The notes under the pieces are model-generated. The model did no database searches. It was not told the origin of the DNA and saw nothing but the letters and a program-made list of their open reading frames with translations. A program made the translations under genes and the position numbers. Source: an uncultured Eubacterium sp. (GTDB lineage: Bacteria > Bacillota > Clostridia > Lachnospirales > Lachnospiraceae). From it: a DNA stretch of 19,909 bases. Location of the stretch: assembly GCA_900545725.1 (NCBI GenBank), contig URAI01000041.1, positions 1-19,909 on the forward strand. The letters run 5' to 3'. Of this stretch, positions 6,007-14,858 are shown one piece after another; within the stretch, counting starts at the first letter, position 1; the number at the start of each line of letters is the position of its first letter.

Positions 6007-6993
6007 ATGGCAACGACAACTGTTATATTAGATGCGGGACACGGCGGTACAGACCCGGGTGCTATATATAAAGGACGACAGGAAAAAGATGATGCACTTC
6101 GTCTTACTCTCGCTGTCGGAAAAATATTACAGGACAATGGAATAAATGTTATATATACAAGAACGTCAGATATATATCAGACACCATTTCAGAAAGCAAC
6201 TGATGCCAACAACGCAAAAGGCGACTATTTTGTATCAATACACAGAAATTCATCTGAAAAAGATAATCAGTATCAGGGAGTAGAATCCCTTGTATATAAT
6301 GACAATGGAATTAAAGCGGTCATGGCCCGCAATATTAATTCAGAGCTTGAAAATGCCGGCTTTAAAAATCTGGGTGTAGATGAACGTCCTAATCTTGTTG
6401 TGCTTAAAAGGACAAAAATGCCTGCTGTACTCATAGAAGCAGGTTTTATAAACAGCGACTCAGACAACGAATTATTTGATAAAGATTTTCAAAAAATCGC
6501 AAAGGGAATTGCCGATGGAATATTAAAAAGCCTTCCCAAACAGACAACTGCTGCCGTCCCGACAGATTCCATCTCATTAACAGATATTAAGGATTATGCT
6601 GATTCTGATTACAAAGCCGCTGATTTTAATGATTCCGGTTATAATACTCCAGCTATTAATGACAATATAAATGAAAACTATAATCCCTTAGAATATAATA
6701 ACATGAGTTTTGATACTCAGATGTATGATTATTCAGATAGTATGTCCGAAAATAATATTTATAATGAACCACCTGAAAAATTATATCGTGTCCAGACCGG
6801 TGCCTTCCGCAATAAAGACAACGCTGACAGGATGCTTAATTCTCTTCTGATAGAAGGCTTTCCTGCTTTTATCGTATATGATAATGGAATATACCATGTA
6901 CAGGTAGGAGCTTTCCGCAATCTTTTTAATGCTATCAAAATGGAACAACGGCTTAGAAGATTCCGCTATAACACATACATTTCTTATGACTGA
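6007..6993 (+). CDS. N-acetylmuramoyl-L-alanine amidase with SPOR domain
   Basis: Predicted zinc amidase that cuts stem peptides from the glycan. Residues 1-176 are an Amidase_3 domain with the expected zinc and catalytic residues: His12 (DAGHGG), Glu26 (GRQEKDD), His79 (SIHRNS) and Glu144 (LIEAGFIN). A linker of about 80 residues rich in Asn, Asp and Tyr follows. Residues about 258-328 are a SPOR domain with two YRVQTGAF / YHVQVGAF half-repeats; SPOR domains bind glycan strands stripped of peptides. The ATG at 5995 overlaps the GGAG at 5997-6000, so the ATG at 6007, 6 bases after it, is the true start (328 aa). There is no signal peptide, so export must be non-classical or follow cell or mother-cell lysis. 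Divergent from the SpoIID-like gene. Confidence 0.9.
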   Translation: MATTTVILDAGHGGTDPGAIYKGRQEKDDALRLTLAVGKILQDNGINVIYTRTSDIYQTPFQKATDANNAKGDYFVSIHRNSSEKDNQYQGVESLVYNDNGIKAVMARNINSELENAGFKNLGVDERPNLVVLKRTKMPAVLIEAGFINSDSDNELFDKDFQKIAKGIADGILKSLPKQTTAAVPTDSISLTDIKDYADSDYKAADFNDSGYNTPAINDNINENYNPLEYNNMSFDTQMYDYSDSMSENNIYNEPPEKLYRVQTGAFRNKDNADRMLNSLLIEGFPAFIVYDNGIYHVQVGAFRNLFNAIKMEQRLRRFRYNTYISYD

Positions 6994-7153
6994 TAATTTC
7001 TACAGAGTCGCCGCAGTAATTAAAAATATTCAAACTATAGTATTAATTATCACCAGAATATCTGTATACTATAAGTTTTTAGTGCAGCAGCTCCTGAATG
7101 TAGTAAAATTAATAATCTTCATATAAAATATTACAAAATTATATATATCATCA

Positions 7154-7278
7154 AATAAAAAGAGCCTGAATATTTATAAGACTATTCTAATCATTAACCA
7201 GCCTGTATTTACAATATCCTAATCCGGCACTGTAAAATAAGCATTTTAAGTCTTAAACGTATCCATGCTCTTTTTATT
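7154..7278. terminator. Long nested inverted repeat between convergent genes
   Basis: AATAAAAAGAGC (7154-7165) and GCTCTTTTTATT (7267-7278) are exact inverted copies. Inside them the stem continues imperfectly through to AAGACT / AGTCTT, leaving about 65 nt in the centre. The outer T-run suits termination in both directions for the amidase (plus) and the 436-aa gene (minus). A small non-autonomous mobile element is another possibility. The rest of the 6994-7338 gap shows nothing further. Confidence 0.55.
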
Positions 7279-7338
7279 ATCTGTTATTAAATTTATCCAT
7301 GTAACACCTGAAATACACAACTTATTGCAATACTTATA

Positions 7339-8649
7339 TTACATCAATTCTGATATTGCCTTATCTGTAAGAATACTCCTTAAAATATCTGCATGTATCA
7401 TTACATCTCTTGATATCTGTACAAGCTGTGAATTAGACATATTAAGTATATCTATAGCACCATTAAAATCCGCTGCCTTTATATCTGCTGCGCTGCCTTT
7501 AGTCTCATTATCACTTTCCATTCTTATACCAAATGATGATGATGATGCACTGTCACCCAGACTTAAAATATATGTTGTATAATCGGCAGGTTCATTGTTA
7601 CCCGACATCATTATATTAATACAATCCGAAGCATTGCCTGTTATCGCACTTAAATCCACCCATATTCCTATAAGTCTGTCATTATCATCAACAGTTATGT
7701 CAAATGTAATATTGTCAACATCCTTTAACCCTTTTTCAATTCCAAGAATTAACGTATCCTTTGATAATTTTGTAACAGACGTGATAAGTGAGGTATAAGA
7801 TGTAAGCTTAGAATCTGCATATATTGAATTAATTGCATTTTCTACCAGCTTATTAACAGCATTATTAGATATTGTAACTGTATAAGTTCTTGCATCCTGT
7901 GTTTTTCTTCCATTTCCCGCATTAACAGTTATATCCTGACCTTTTTCATAGTCCGAATTTTCCCACATCTCATTAATTGAACTGAATATGTATGGTGAAA
8001 ATGCCTTTAATGCTTCTGCATAACTCTTTATATTTTCTTTGTCAAATTTCCCTGATAAAAATTTCACAATATAATTGTAAACATTCTGATTATTAAGAAT
8101 TTCTGAATAATCCGTACTTACAGATGTGTCATTTTTAAGATATGACTCTCCTTCTGATAATACGTTTTTTATAATGGAATCCATTGATATCTTAAATTTC
8201 TGTGAAGTAAGCTCTGGAACACTGAAATATATATATTGTGCATCTTTATAAAAACGTATATTAACGGCCGGACTATTTTCATTCTCACTTATTCCTAATA
8301 TTCCGCTTACAACACCATCAGACATATCTGAATGAATATCATATTTTACTTTATCTGCCTTTAAATACGATTTATAATCTGTTGTACCTCGTGAAAGATT
8401 ATCAAGCGCCAATGTTCCAACGAAATCCATAGCTCCCATGCTGCCATAATTTTCAAGGCTTGTAAGCTTTGTCTCACAGCTTTGTCTTACCCTGTCAGTT
8501 TCTGCCTTTAATATGTCTGCTGCACCTGCCGCCGGGGCAGCTCCTCTTTTTATGGCAGGATAAGCAAAATACAATCCAACTGCTGCCAGAACTGCAACAA
8601 CAGCTATAATTGCTGTTATCAACGGCCATCTTTTTTTCTTTGTCTGCAA
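7339..8649 (-). CDS. Membrane-anchored protein of unknown function
   Basis: I do not recognise a family. The 436-aa product starts with a short basic stretch (MQTKKKRW), then one membrane helix at about 9-31, then an Ala/Gly-rich linker and a large outside domain rich in Ser, Asn, Asp and Thr with few cysteines. The outside part alternates short strands (YIYFSVPEL, ARTYTVTISNNAV, ITFDITVDD) with helices, as in lipoprotein-like or substrate-binding folds, but no motif is diagnostic. The start is TTG: GGAGG lies 8 bases before it and no upstream ATG fits. It is 153 bp downstream of folA in the same direction and may be the last gene of the ptsI-hflX-folA run. Confidence is high that it is a gene and low on function. 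Confidence 0.85.
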   Translation of the reverse strand: MQTKKKRWPLITAIIAVVAVLAAVGLYFAYPAIKRGAAPAAGAADILKAETDRVRQSCETKLTSLENYGSMGAMDFVGTLALDNLSRGTTDYKSYLKADKVKYDIHSDMSDGVVSGILGISENENSPAVNIRFYKDAQYIYFSVPELTSQKFKISMDSIIKNVLSEGESYLKNDTSVSTDYSEILNNQNVYNYIVKFLSGKFDKENIKSYAEALKAFSPYIFSSINEMWENSDYEKGQDITVNAGNGRKTQDARTYTVTISNNAVNKLVENAINSIYADSKLTSYTSLITSVTKLSKDTLILGIEKGLKDVDNITFDITVDDNDRLIGIWVDLSAITGNASDCINIMMSGNNEPADYTTYILSLGDSASSSSFGIRMESDNETKGSAADIKAADFNGAIDILNMSNSQLVQISRDVMIHADILRSILTDKAISELM

Positions 8650-8802
8650 TATTATATCCTCCTGTTATTAAATATATTTATTGTATTCTTAAATTCTGTA
8701 TATATTACTATACAAATGATAAATATACCTGTTTGAGTATCATATAATGATATCAGTACCATCCGGTCTAAAGCCAGTGTGATTGCGGTAGCCTTATTTC
8801 AA

Positions 8803-9291
8803 TTATTTTACTCTCACATATTTTACAAATTCATATATTATATTAAAATATGTCTTTTCGTCACTTGTCATTGCAGCCTTCCATTCGTCTGACTTATCAA
8901 GATCTGGAAAATATTTATCAGCATCGTAAGCATAATCCACTTTTGTAATATGTGCTGTATCGCACAAGCCGGCAAACTGCTCATAAACAGACTGTCCGCC
9001 TATAATGTACACATCTTTTGTATCATAAACTGATACCATCTCAAGTACTTCATCTACGCAATGACATACACATACATCCTTTGGTGCAAATTTTCTATCT
9101 TTCGTAAGTACTATATTCGTTCTAAAATCAAGTGCACCTGCCGGAAGGCTTTCGAAGGTTTTTCTTCCCATTACAACGACCTTTCCAAGCGTTTCTTCCC
9201 TGAAAAACTTCTTATCCTCCGGAATATCTACCAAAAGGTCTCTGCCTTTTCCAATTGCCCAGTTTCTGTCAACTGCCGCTATAAGATTCAT
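8803..9291 (-). CDS. folA: Dihydrofolate reductase
   Basis: Reduces dihydrofolate to tetrahydrofolate with NADPH in the cytoplasm; the target of trimethoprim. The 162-aa product has the family marks: MNLIAAVDRNWAIG at the start, IPEDKKFFRE with Asp26 as the catalytic acid, VVMGRKTFESLP for NADPH binding, and VYIIGGQSVYEQF. The residue often Trp before the IPEDM helix is Val-Asp here (LLVDIPED). An in-frame extension to 9366 overlaps the end of hflX and has no ribosome site; AGGAG lies 6 bases before the ATG at 9291, which fixes the start. It follows hflX by 40 bp, so the two are probably co-transcribed. No thymidylate synthase is adjacent. Confidence 0.96.
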   Translation of the reverse strand: MNLIAAVDRNWAIGKGRDLLVDIPEDKKFFREETLGKVVVMGRKTFESLPAGALDFRTNIVLTKDRKFAPKDVCVCHCVDEVLEMVSVYDTKDVYIIGGQSVYEQFAGLCDTAHITKVDYAYDADKYFPDLDKSDEWKAAMTSDEKTYFNIIYEFVKYVRVK

Positions 9292-9331
9292 TATTATCTC
9301 CTTTCCACAGTTATATAACCATCTTCTAATA

Positions 9332-10579
9332 TCAGACAAGCTTTCCATATACCGACTGTGGTACATATGCCTGTATTTCTATTCCATCCTGTGTATATTC
9401 TTCTTTCATAAGCTGACCATGTTCCCGTATAAGCTGTATCTTACCTGCTTCATTATATCCGAAACACCTCTCAATATATATCCTGCTCTCTCTTATTATC
9501 TCCTGTAATACCTCATCAAGCTTTTCCAGGCCCTCACCCGTCTTTGCAGATATATTAATAGTATATCTGGCATTAAGATCCTTAAGCACCGGTATATCTT
9601 GTAATTTATCACATTTATTAAATAGAGTAACTACAATCTTGTCCTTTACTTCAAGCTGCTGTAATGTATCATATACAGTCTTTATCTGTCTGTCCATATC
9701 TGGATTAGAACAGTCAACAACATGAATAATTATATCTGAATATCTTGCTTCCTCTAATGTACTTTTAAACGCCTCTATCAGATTATGTGGAAGCTTTCTT
9801 ATAAAACCAACCGTATCAGTAAGAAGAATTTTTTCTTTATTGGTAAGCTTTAACATTCTTGTCGTTGGATCAAGCGTTGCAAACAGCTTATCCTGCGATA
9901 ATACATCAGAATCTGTGAGACGGTTAAGCAGTGTAGACTTACCGGCGTTAGTATAACCTACTATTGCCGCTGTCATAACTGAATCTTCACTTCTTTGCTG
10001 TCTTGTAATCTCCCTGTGGCTGCTTACTTCCTTAAGCTGTCTTGACAGCCTCGTAATTCTGTCTCTTATAATTCTTCTGTCTGTCTCAATCTTCTTTTCT
10101 CCGGGTCCTCTTGTACCTATTCCACCGCCTAATCTTGAAAGTGTTGTTCCAAGTCCTGCCAGCCTTGTCATTCTATACTTTAGCTGTGCCATCTCTACCT
10201 GTATCTTACCTTCACTCGTAGTTGCATGTGCCGCAAATATATCAAGTATTACCATCGTTCTATCCATAACCTTAGTTGCAAGCTCATCTTCAAGATTCTT
10301 AAGCTGTGCCGGTGTAAGCTCATCATCACATATTATTCCTGTCGCATCAAGCTGGTCTATAAGTACTCTTAATTCTTCCAGTTTACCCTTACCAACATAT
10401 GTTGCCGGATGAAAACTGTCTCTTGGCTGTATGACCTTGCCTACTGTCACGGCTCCCGCCGTATCTGCAAGTTCTTTTAATTCTTCAAGTGAGCTTTCCG
10501 CATCATCGTCATCATCAAGCTGGACTCCGACAAGAATTACTCTTTCTATCTCTTCATCGGTTTCAAATATCTGTGCCAT
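9332..10579 (-). CDS. hflX: Ribosome-associated GTPase HflX
   Basis: HflX binds the 50S subunit and can split stalled or hibernating 70S ribosomes under stress. The 415-aa protein has the N-terminal HflX domain (residues about 15-195), including the glycine-rich GGGIGTRGPGEKKIETDRR block and a coiled helix pair. The GTPase domain follows: G1 GYTNAGKST (208-216), the switch LFATLDPTTR, G3 DTVGF (255-259), and G4 NKCD (321-324). The C-terminal tail matches the family. A run of five Asp (22-26) near the N-terminus is unusual but lies in a variable region. AGGAGG lies 4 bases before the ATG. It is 44 bp after ptsI and 40 bp before folA. Confidence 0.96.
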   Translation of the reverse strand: MAQIFETDEEIERVILVGVQLDDDDDAESSLEELKELADTAGAVTVGKVIQPRDSFHPATYVGKGKLEELRVLIDQLDATGIICDDELTPAQLKNLEDELATKVMDRTMVILDIFAAHATTSEGKIQVEMAQLKYRMTRLAGLGTTLSRLGGGIGTRGPGEKKIETDRRIIRDRITRLSRQLKEVSSHREITRQQRSEDSVMTAAIVGYTNAGKSTLLNRLTDSDVLSQDKLFATLDPTTRMLKLTNKEKILLTDTVGFIRKLPHNLIEAFKSTLEEARYSDIIIHVVDCSNPDMDRQIKTVYDTLQQLEVKDKIVVTLFNKCDKLQDIPVLKDLNARYTINISAKTGEGLEKLDEVLQEIIRESRIYIERCFGYNEAGKIQLIREHGQLMKEEYTQDGIEIQAYVPQSVYGKLV

Positions 10580-10623
10580 AGTTCCTCCTGAATATTAATA
10601 TTTAAGATTTTTGATTATCTGAA

Positions 10624-12348
10624 TTATGATTTATTATCTGCAATATAATCATTCAGATAGTTATTTATCTCTTTTTCCGTTGTCATTCCTGATATTTTAT
10701 TTTCAATCTCTACAGCCTCTTTCATCGTCCATGAGGCAATATTTTTACGTGTTTCAAGTACTTTAAATGGTGAAACACTAAACTCATCAAGTCCATATGC
10801 CAGAAGTAACGGTATCATCGCTGGATTGCCTGCTGCCTCACCGCACATTCCAACTTCTATTCCTTCTTCCTTGCCGGCTTTTATAATTCTCTTTATACAT
10901 CTTAATACTGCCGGATTAAATACTGAATACAGATATGCAACATTTTCATTTCCCCTGTCTACAGCCATTATATACTGTGTCAGGTCATTAGTTCCGATTG
11001 AGAAAAATTGAGCTTCCTTTGCAAGTACATCCGCCATAACAGCGGCTGCCGGTGTTTCAATCATAACACCTGTCTGAATATTTTTATCAAATGCTATCTC
11101 ATTTTTTTCAAGCTCTCTCATAATCTTTGAAATTATATTTTTTACCTGTCTTAATTCACTTACAGATGTAACCATAGGAATCATTATCCGTATCTTTCCA
11201 TATGCACTTGCCCTAAGAATTGCCTTTAGCTGTACTGTGAACACATCTGTTCTGTCAAGACAGAACCTTATTGCCCTATAGCCTAAAAACGGATTATTTT
11301 CTTTTGCAAGTCCCATATATGGAATATCCTTATCTCCACCTATATCAAGCGTTCTTATTGTAAGGAATTTATCCTTACATAATACTGCTGCCTTTTTATA
11401 TACCTCAAACTGTTCTTCTTCTGTTGGCATCTTAATACCATCCATAAACAGAAATTCAGTCCTGAAAAGTCCCACGCCCTCTGCACCGGCATTAACTGCT
11501 TTGGCAGCATCATCGGCATTTCCTATATTGGCGGCCAGACATACTTTAATATTATCTTTAGTGCATGTCTCTTTATTAATATATTGCTTTAACTCCTCCT
11601 GAGTTTCTAAAAAAAGCTTTCTCTTTTTTTCGTATATCTTTACAGTTCTTTCTATTGGATTGACAAATATTTCACCATATTCACCATCTACTATAATATT
11701 GTCATTATTCTTAATCTTTTCACATGCATTTTTAACATTGAGGACTGCCGGTATCTCTAAAGCCCTTGCAAGTATTGCCGCATGTGAGGTCTCACCGCCA
11801 TTTTCAGCGACAATACCGACCACATTATCAATATCCATAGAGGCTGTAACTGATGGTCTTAATTCCTTTGCAACAATTACAGTTCCCGGATTCAGACTTG
11901 CAAAATCAACTCTTTTTACTCCCATTAATATGTCTATAACATGGTTACGCAGATCTTCAATATCAGCAACTCTCTGATTCATTGTCTCATTATCCATCGT
12001 TTCAAATATACTGATAAACCTCTTACAAGTCTCATCAAATGCAGCCTCTGCACATATTTTCTCATTATCTATAAGACTATTGACACCTTGTATCATCTCC
12101 GGGTCTTTAATAAGATATATCTGGTTTCGCATTACAAGTGCTGTATTATTGCTGCCCTTAAGCTTACTTTCAAGCTCATCTGTAACAGACTGTGTTGTAT
12201 TACAAAATTCCTCAACCGCAGCCTTAAAACGTTCCTTTTCTGCCTGCGTATCTTCAACTTTAACAACCTTTATTTCAGGATTATCTATATCAATTAAAAG
12301 AGCATTTCCAATTCCTATTCCTTTAGATGTTCCAATTCCCCTTATCAT
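10624..12348 (-). CDS. ptsI: PTS enzyme I (phosphoenolpyruvate-protein phosphotransferase)
   Basis: Takes phosphate from phosphoenolpyruvate onto a histidine and passes it to HPr, starting sugar uptake by the PTS. The 574-aa product has the normal length. The N-terminal domain carries GGETSHAAILAR with the active His189, the same number as in E. coli and B. subtilis. The C-terminal barrel has GVGLFRTEFLFM, IRTLDIGGDKD, FLGYRAIRFCL, IMIPMVT, FFSIGTNDLTQY and EVGMCGEAAG with the conserved Cys. The frame opens at a GTG at 12369, but GGAGG lies 5 bases before the ATG at 12348, giving the standard start MIRGIGTSKGI. No ptsH lies beside it. It leads hflX and folA and is 94 bp after the GDPD gene. 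Confidence 0.97.
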   Translation of the reverse strand: MIRGIGTSKGIGIGNALLIDIDNPEIKVVKVEDTQAEKERFKAAVEEFCNTTQSVTDELESKLKGSNNTALVMRNQIYLIKDPEMIQGVNSLIDNEKICAEAAFDETCKRFISIFETMDNETMNQRVADIEDLRNHVIDILMGVKRVDFASLNPGTVIVAKELRPSVTASMDIDNVVGIVAENGGETSHAAILARALEIPAVLNVKNACEKIKNNDNIIVDGEYGEIFVNPIERTVKIYEKKRKLFLETQEELKQYINKETCTKDNIKVCLAANIGNADDAAKAVNAGAEGVGLFRTEFLFMDGIKMPTEEEQFEVYKKAAVLCKDKFLTIRTLDIGGDKDIPYMGLAKENNPFLGYRAIRFCLDRTDVFTVQLKAILRASAYGKIRIMIPMVTSVSELRQVKNIISKIMRELEKNEIAFDKNIQTGVMIETPAAAVMADVLAKEAQFFSIGTNDLTQYIMAVDRGNENVAYLYSVFNPAVLRCIKRIIKAGKEEGIEVGMCGEAAGNPAMIPLLLAYGLDEFSVSPFKVLETRKNIASWTMKEAVEIENKISGMTTEKEINNYLNDYIADNKS

Positions 12349-12425
12349 AACTGCCTCCGTTCTGCACACATTTATACCATAACTTCAAAGTAATACACAT
12401 ATTGATAATAAACATTACCCTGTTA

Positions 12426-12441
12426 TGCACATTATTATGTG
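12426..12441 (-). terminator. Small hairpin after the GDPD gene
   Basis: GCACAT / ATGTGC around a 4-base loop lies directly after the GDPD stop codon. It has only 6 bp and no T-run, so it is a weak terminator at best. Read-through into ptsI is possible. Confidence 0.3.
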
Positions 12442-12442
12442 C

Positions 12443-14251
12443 TTATCTGTTAAAAACATATCTTGACATATTAACAAGAGTCTCTGATGTATCTCTTGAA
12501 AGAACTGTTTCTTTTGCCACTACATGCCGGTCTGTAATTATATTATCCACTCCCTTATTAGACAAGTTTCTTATAGAGGCCTCATTATTAACTGTCCATG
12601 CATATACCTCTTTGCCTGATTTATGAATTGCATCTATAAGTCTCTTTGATAAAAATGAAGCATTCATACTAAAAAAATCCACTTCATCCGTATCATAGAA
12701 CCTGCCATATGCCACTGACAGTATATAGCCTGTCTTAATATCTTTGTTATATGCCTTTACCTGCTTTAAAGCATTATAATCAAATGAAGTTATCTCACAC
12801 TCATCCTCCATGCCATATTCCTCTATAAGTGCTACAACCTTTCCTGCTATATCATTATCATATTGTGTTGGCTTAATCTCGATATTTACAAGTATTTTAC
12901 CTTGTGTAAGCTCTAATACTTCCTTTAATGTAGGAATCTTTTCTCCTGTATATTCTTCACTAAAATAAGATCCCGCATCAAGTTCTTTTATCTCATCAAG
13001 TGTCATATTTCTTATATAACCATCAACACCTGTAGTTCTTCGTGTATTGGCATCGTGTATCACAACAATCTCATCATCCTTAGTCTGCCTTACATCAAGC
13101 TCTATATAATCAGCCTTATCATTTATGGCATGTCTGAAAGCCGCCAACGTATTTTCAGGAGCCGAAGAAGAGCCTCCACGATGTGCCGTTACCTTTGTTT
13201 CGTGAAATACAGCAACCCTGTCAAACGGATTCTTATTAAATGCCTTTACCACATAAAATGAATTAAGTCCAACTGATATACATAATATTACATAATATAT
13301 ACATTTATATAGGTTATGCCTCTTCTCTCTCTTATACAATATCTCTGTCTTTATATCTGCCACATCTGCATATTTGTAATATTTTTCTGTTATTATTGCA
13401 AACGATACCGGTATACAGGTATATACCATAAAGAACTTTACTGCTTTTCTTACATACCTTAATGCTGATAAATATACAGTGCTTCCTATATATGCCATAT
13501 CAAGAAGCTTTACTCCTGCAATAAGAATGGCAGATAATAATACATAAACAATTCCAATAAATGCGATTATACAGATATTATATAAAGCAAGTGAACCTAA
13601 AACTCCCTTTAAGTGCTTTCTTACCATTCCTGCACTTTTTTTATAAGCCTGTAAAAAACTGATATTTTCAAGATAAAATATATTAAATACAAATACACCA
13701 CTTATAACAAGTACATATATTATAAGTATTGCAATAACAATTACCAGCTTTAATAATATATCTGTCTTTAGTATAGCTGTCTTTAGCAGATTAATAATTG
13801 TCTGCGAATATAAAATATTACAAAAAACAGCTACATTTATAAATATTATCGCTATTATTTCAAATAAAAAAGCCCAGATATTTTTTATATTAATCTTTGA
13901 AAAAAACTCTCTCGCTGCTGTATAGACACACTGGAAAATCGTTGCACGGCTCCTTGTTCTGTCAGCTTCAAAACACATAACAAGAAAACTAAGCTCAAAA
14001 AAACAGTACAATGCAAGTAACATCAGTCCGGCAGCAATACCTGCTATAACTAAAGGATTAGTAAGTGTGCTCGCTATATATTCATTTGTTAAATACCTGA
14101 CATTTGAAAGCTTCATTCCTAAATGCAGCATCATCAGCATTGCCGGATATATAACTGCCGTTGCTGCAAGCTTATAAGTTATCTCAAATATTATTATATC
14201 TCTTTTACTGCTTTGCAGCATTTCAAACTTATTTTTTAATGAGCCAAACAT
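12443..14251 (-). CDS. Glycerophosphodiester phosphodiesterase with membrane domain
   Basis: Predicted to hydrolyse glycerophosphodiesters, or lipid-linked glycerophosphate, to an alcohol and glycerol 3-phosphate. The 602-aa protein has an N-terminal integral membrane region (about residues 20-290, roughly six to eight helices; the GPDPase membrane-domain type) and another helix near 315-335. The GDPD domain runs from about 353 to 585: TAHRGG (His357, Arg358), APENTLAAF, ELDVRQTKDD (Glu384, Asp386), VIHD (His399, Asp400), IPTLKEVL, and a late VYAWTVNNE. GAGG lies 4 bases before the ATG. It follows the CmpB-family gene by 27 bp and probably shares its transcript with pgsA. The topology places the catalytic domain after the last helix, probably outside the cell. 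Confidence 0.92.
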   Translation of the reverse strand: MFGSLKNKFEMLQSSKRDIIIFEITYKLAATAVIYPAMLMMLHLGMKLSNVRYLTNEYIASTLTNPLVIAGIAAGLMLLALYCFFELSFLVMCFEADRTRSRATIFQCVYTAAREFFSKINIKNIWAFLFEIIAIIFINVAVFCNILYSQTIINLLKTAILKTDILLKLVIVIAILIIYVLVISGVFVFNIFYLENISFLQAYKKSAGMVRKHLKGVLGSLALYNICIIAFIGIVYVLLSAILIAGVKLLDMAYIGSTVYLSALRYVRKAVKFFMVYTCIPVSFAIITEKYYKYADVADIKTEILYKREKRHNLYKCIYYVILCISVGLNSFYVVKAFNKNPFDRVAVFHETKVTAHRGGSSSAPENTLAAFRHAINDKADYIELDVRQTKDDEIVVIHDANTRRTTGVDGYIRNMTLDEIKELDAGSYFSEEYTGEKIPTLKEVLELTQGKILVNIEIKPTQYDNDIAGKVVALIEEYGMEDECEITSFDYNALKQVKAYNKDIKTGYILSVAYGRFYDTDEVDFFSMNASFLSKRLIDAIHKSGKEVYAWTVNNEASIRNLSNKGVDNIITDRHVVAKETVLSRDTSETLVNMSRYVFNR

Positions 14252-14278
14252 AAAACCTCACATTCTGATATTTCAGAC

Positions 14279-14858
14279 TCAGGTTCTGTGCCTTTGCCTC
14301 ATATCATTTACGGCAGTCTTTATAGAATCCATTTCAAGTCTTCTGAAAAAATGATAAGAAAAATCAATCAGATAGCATATTGTAAGCATAGGACCTATAA
14401 CCGACACCAGTCTTTCATCCATGGCATGAACCATATTTTCAATAACCGCATTAAGAAATCCAAATATGATTAATGCGAGTTACACCCCAGCCTAATGTGC
14501 TTTTAAGGCACAATATCCCCTTATAATTAAATCTTTCATGGTCATAATTCCACCATACCTCACCAAATAATTTAAGCATAATTCTTGCAGTCATATATTC
14601 AAATGCTGTGGCACATATACAACCTGCAGCATAAATAGCAGGATAATTATTCTCTATTGGTGCAAATGTATTGAAAGCTATAAATACTCCAAAACCATAT
14701 ATTACGCAGAACGGAAGCTTTGCAAAGCCTCTGTTCTCCCAGTAACCAAGCTGTTTTCTTATAACAATACATTCCATGCCCCACCCAAGAAAACTATAAA
14801 TAAAAAACCATACTGCCAGCTGGCACATGTCCATACCGCGAAAACTATAATTTAACAT
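14279..14858 (-). pseudogene. CmpB-family membrane protein (PF06541-type), frameshifted
   Basis: The reading frame from 14858 gives FFIYSFLGWGMECI, NRGFAKLPFCVIYGFG, FEYMTARIMLKLFG, WWNYDHERFNYKGILCLKSTLGWG, all typical of the putative ABC-transporter permease CmpB family. It then runs into an unrelated tail and stops at 14451, 135 aa. In the next frame, from 14479 on, coding continues as ALIIFGFLN and on to a TGA at 14279-14281, ending RQRHRT. Removing one base in GTAACTC (14483-14477) restores one 192-aa protein of the expected family layout. This is a natural inactivation or a sequence error; no slippery heptamer is visible. The ATG overlaps the pgsA stop (TAATG), so translation is coupled. 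Function of the family is unclear. Confidence 0.8.

Noticed and set aside
9291..9366. Longer folA start giving 187 aa
   Set aside because: It would overlap the end of hflX, adds residues not found in the family, and has no ribosome site, while AGGAG fits the ATG at 9291.
14288..14473. 61-aa plus-strand frame
   Set aside because: It is antisense to the second half of the frameshifted CmpB-family gene, whose minus-strand product looks real.
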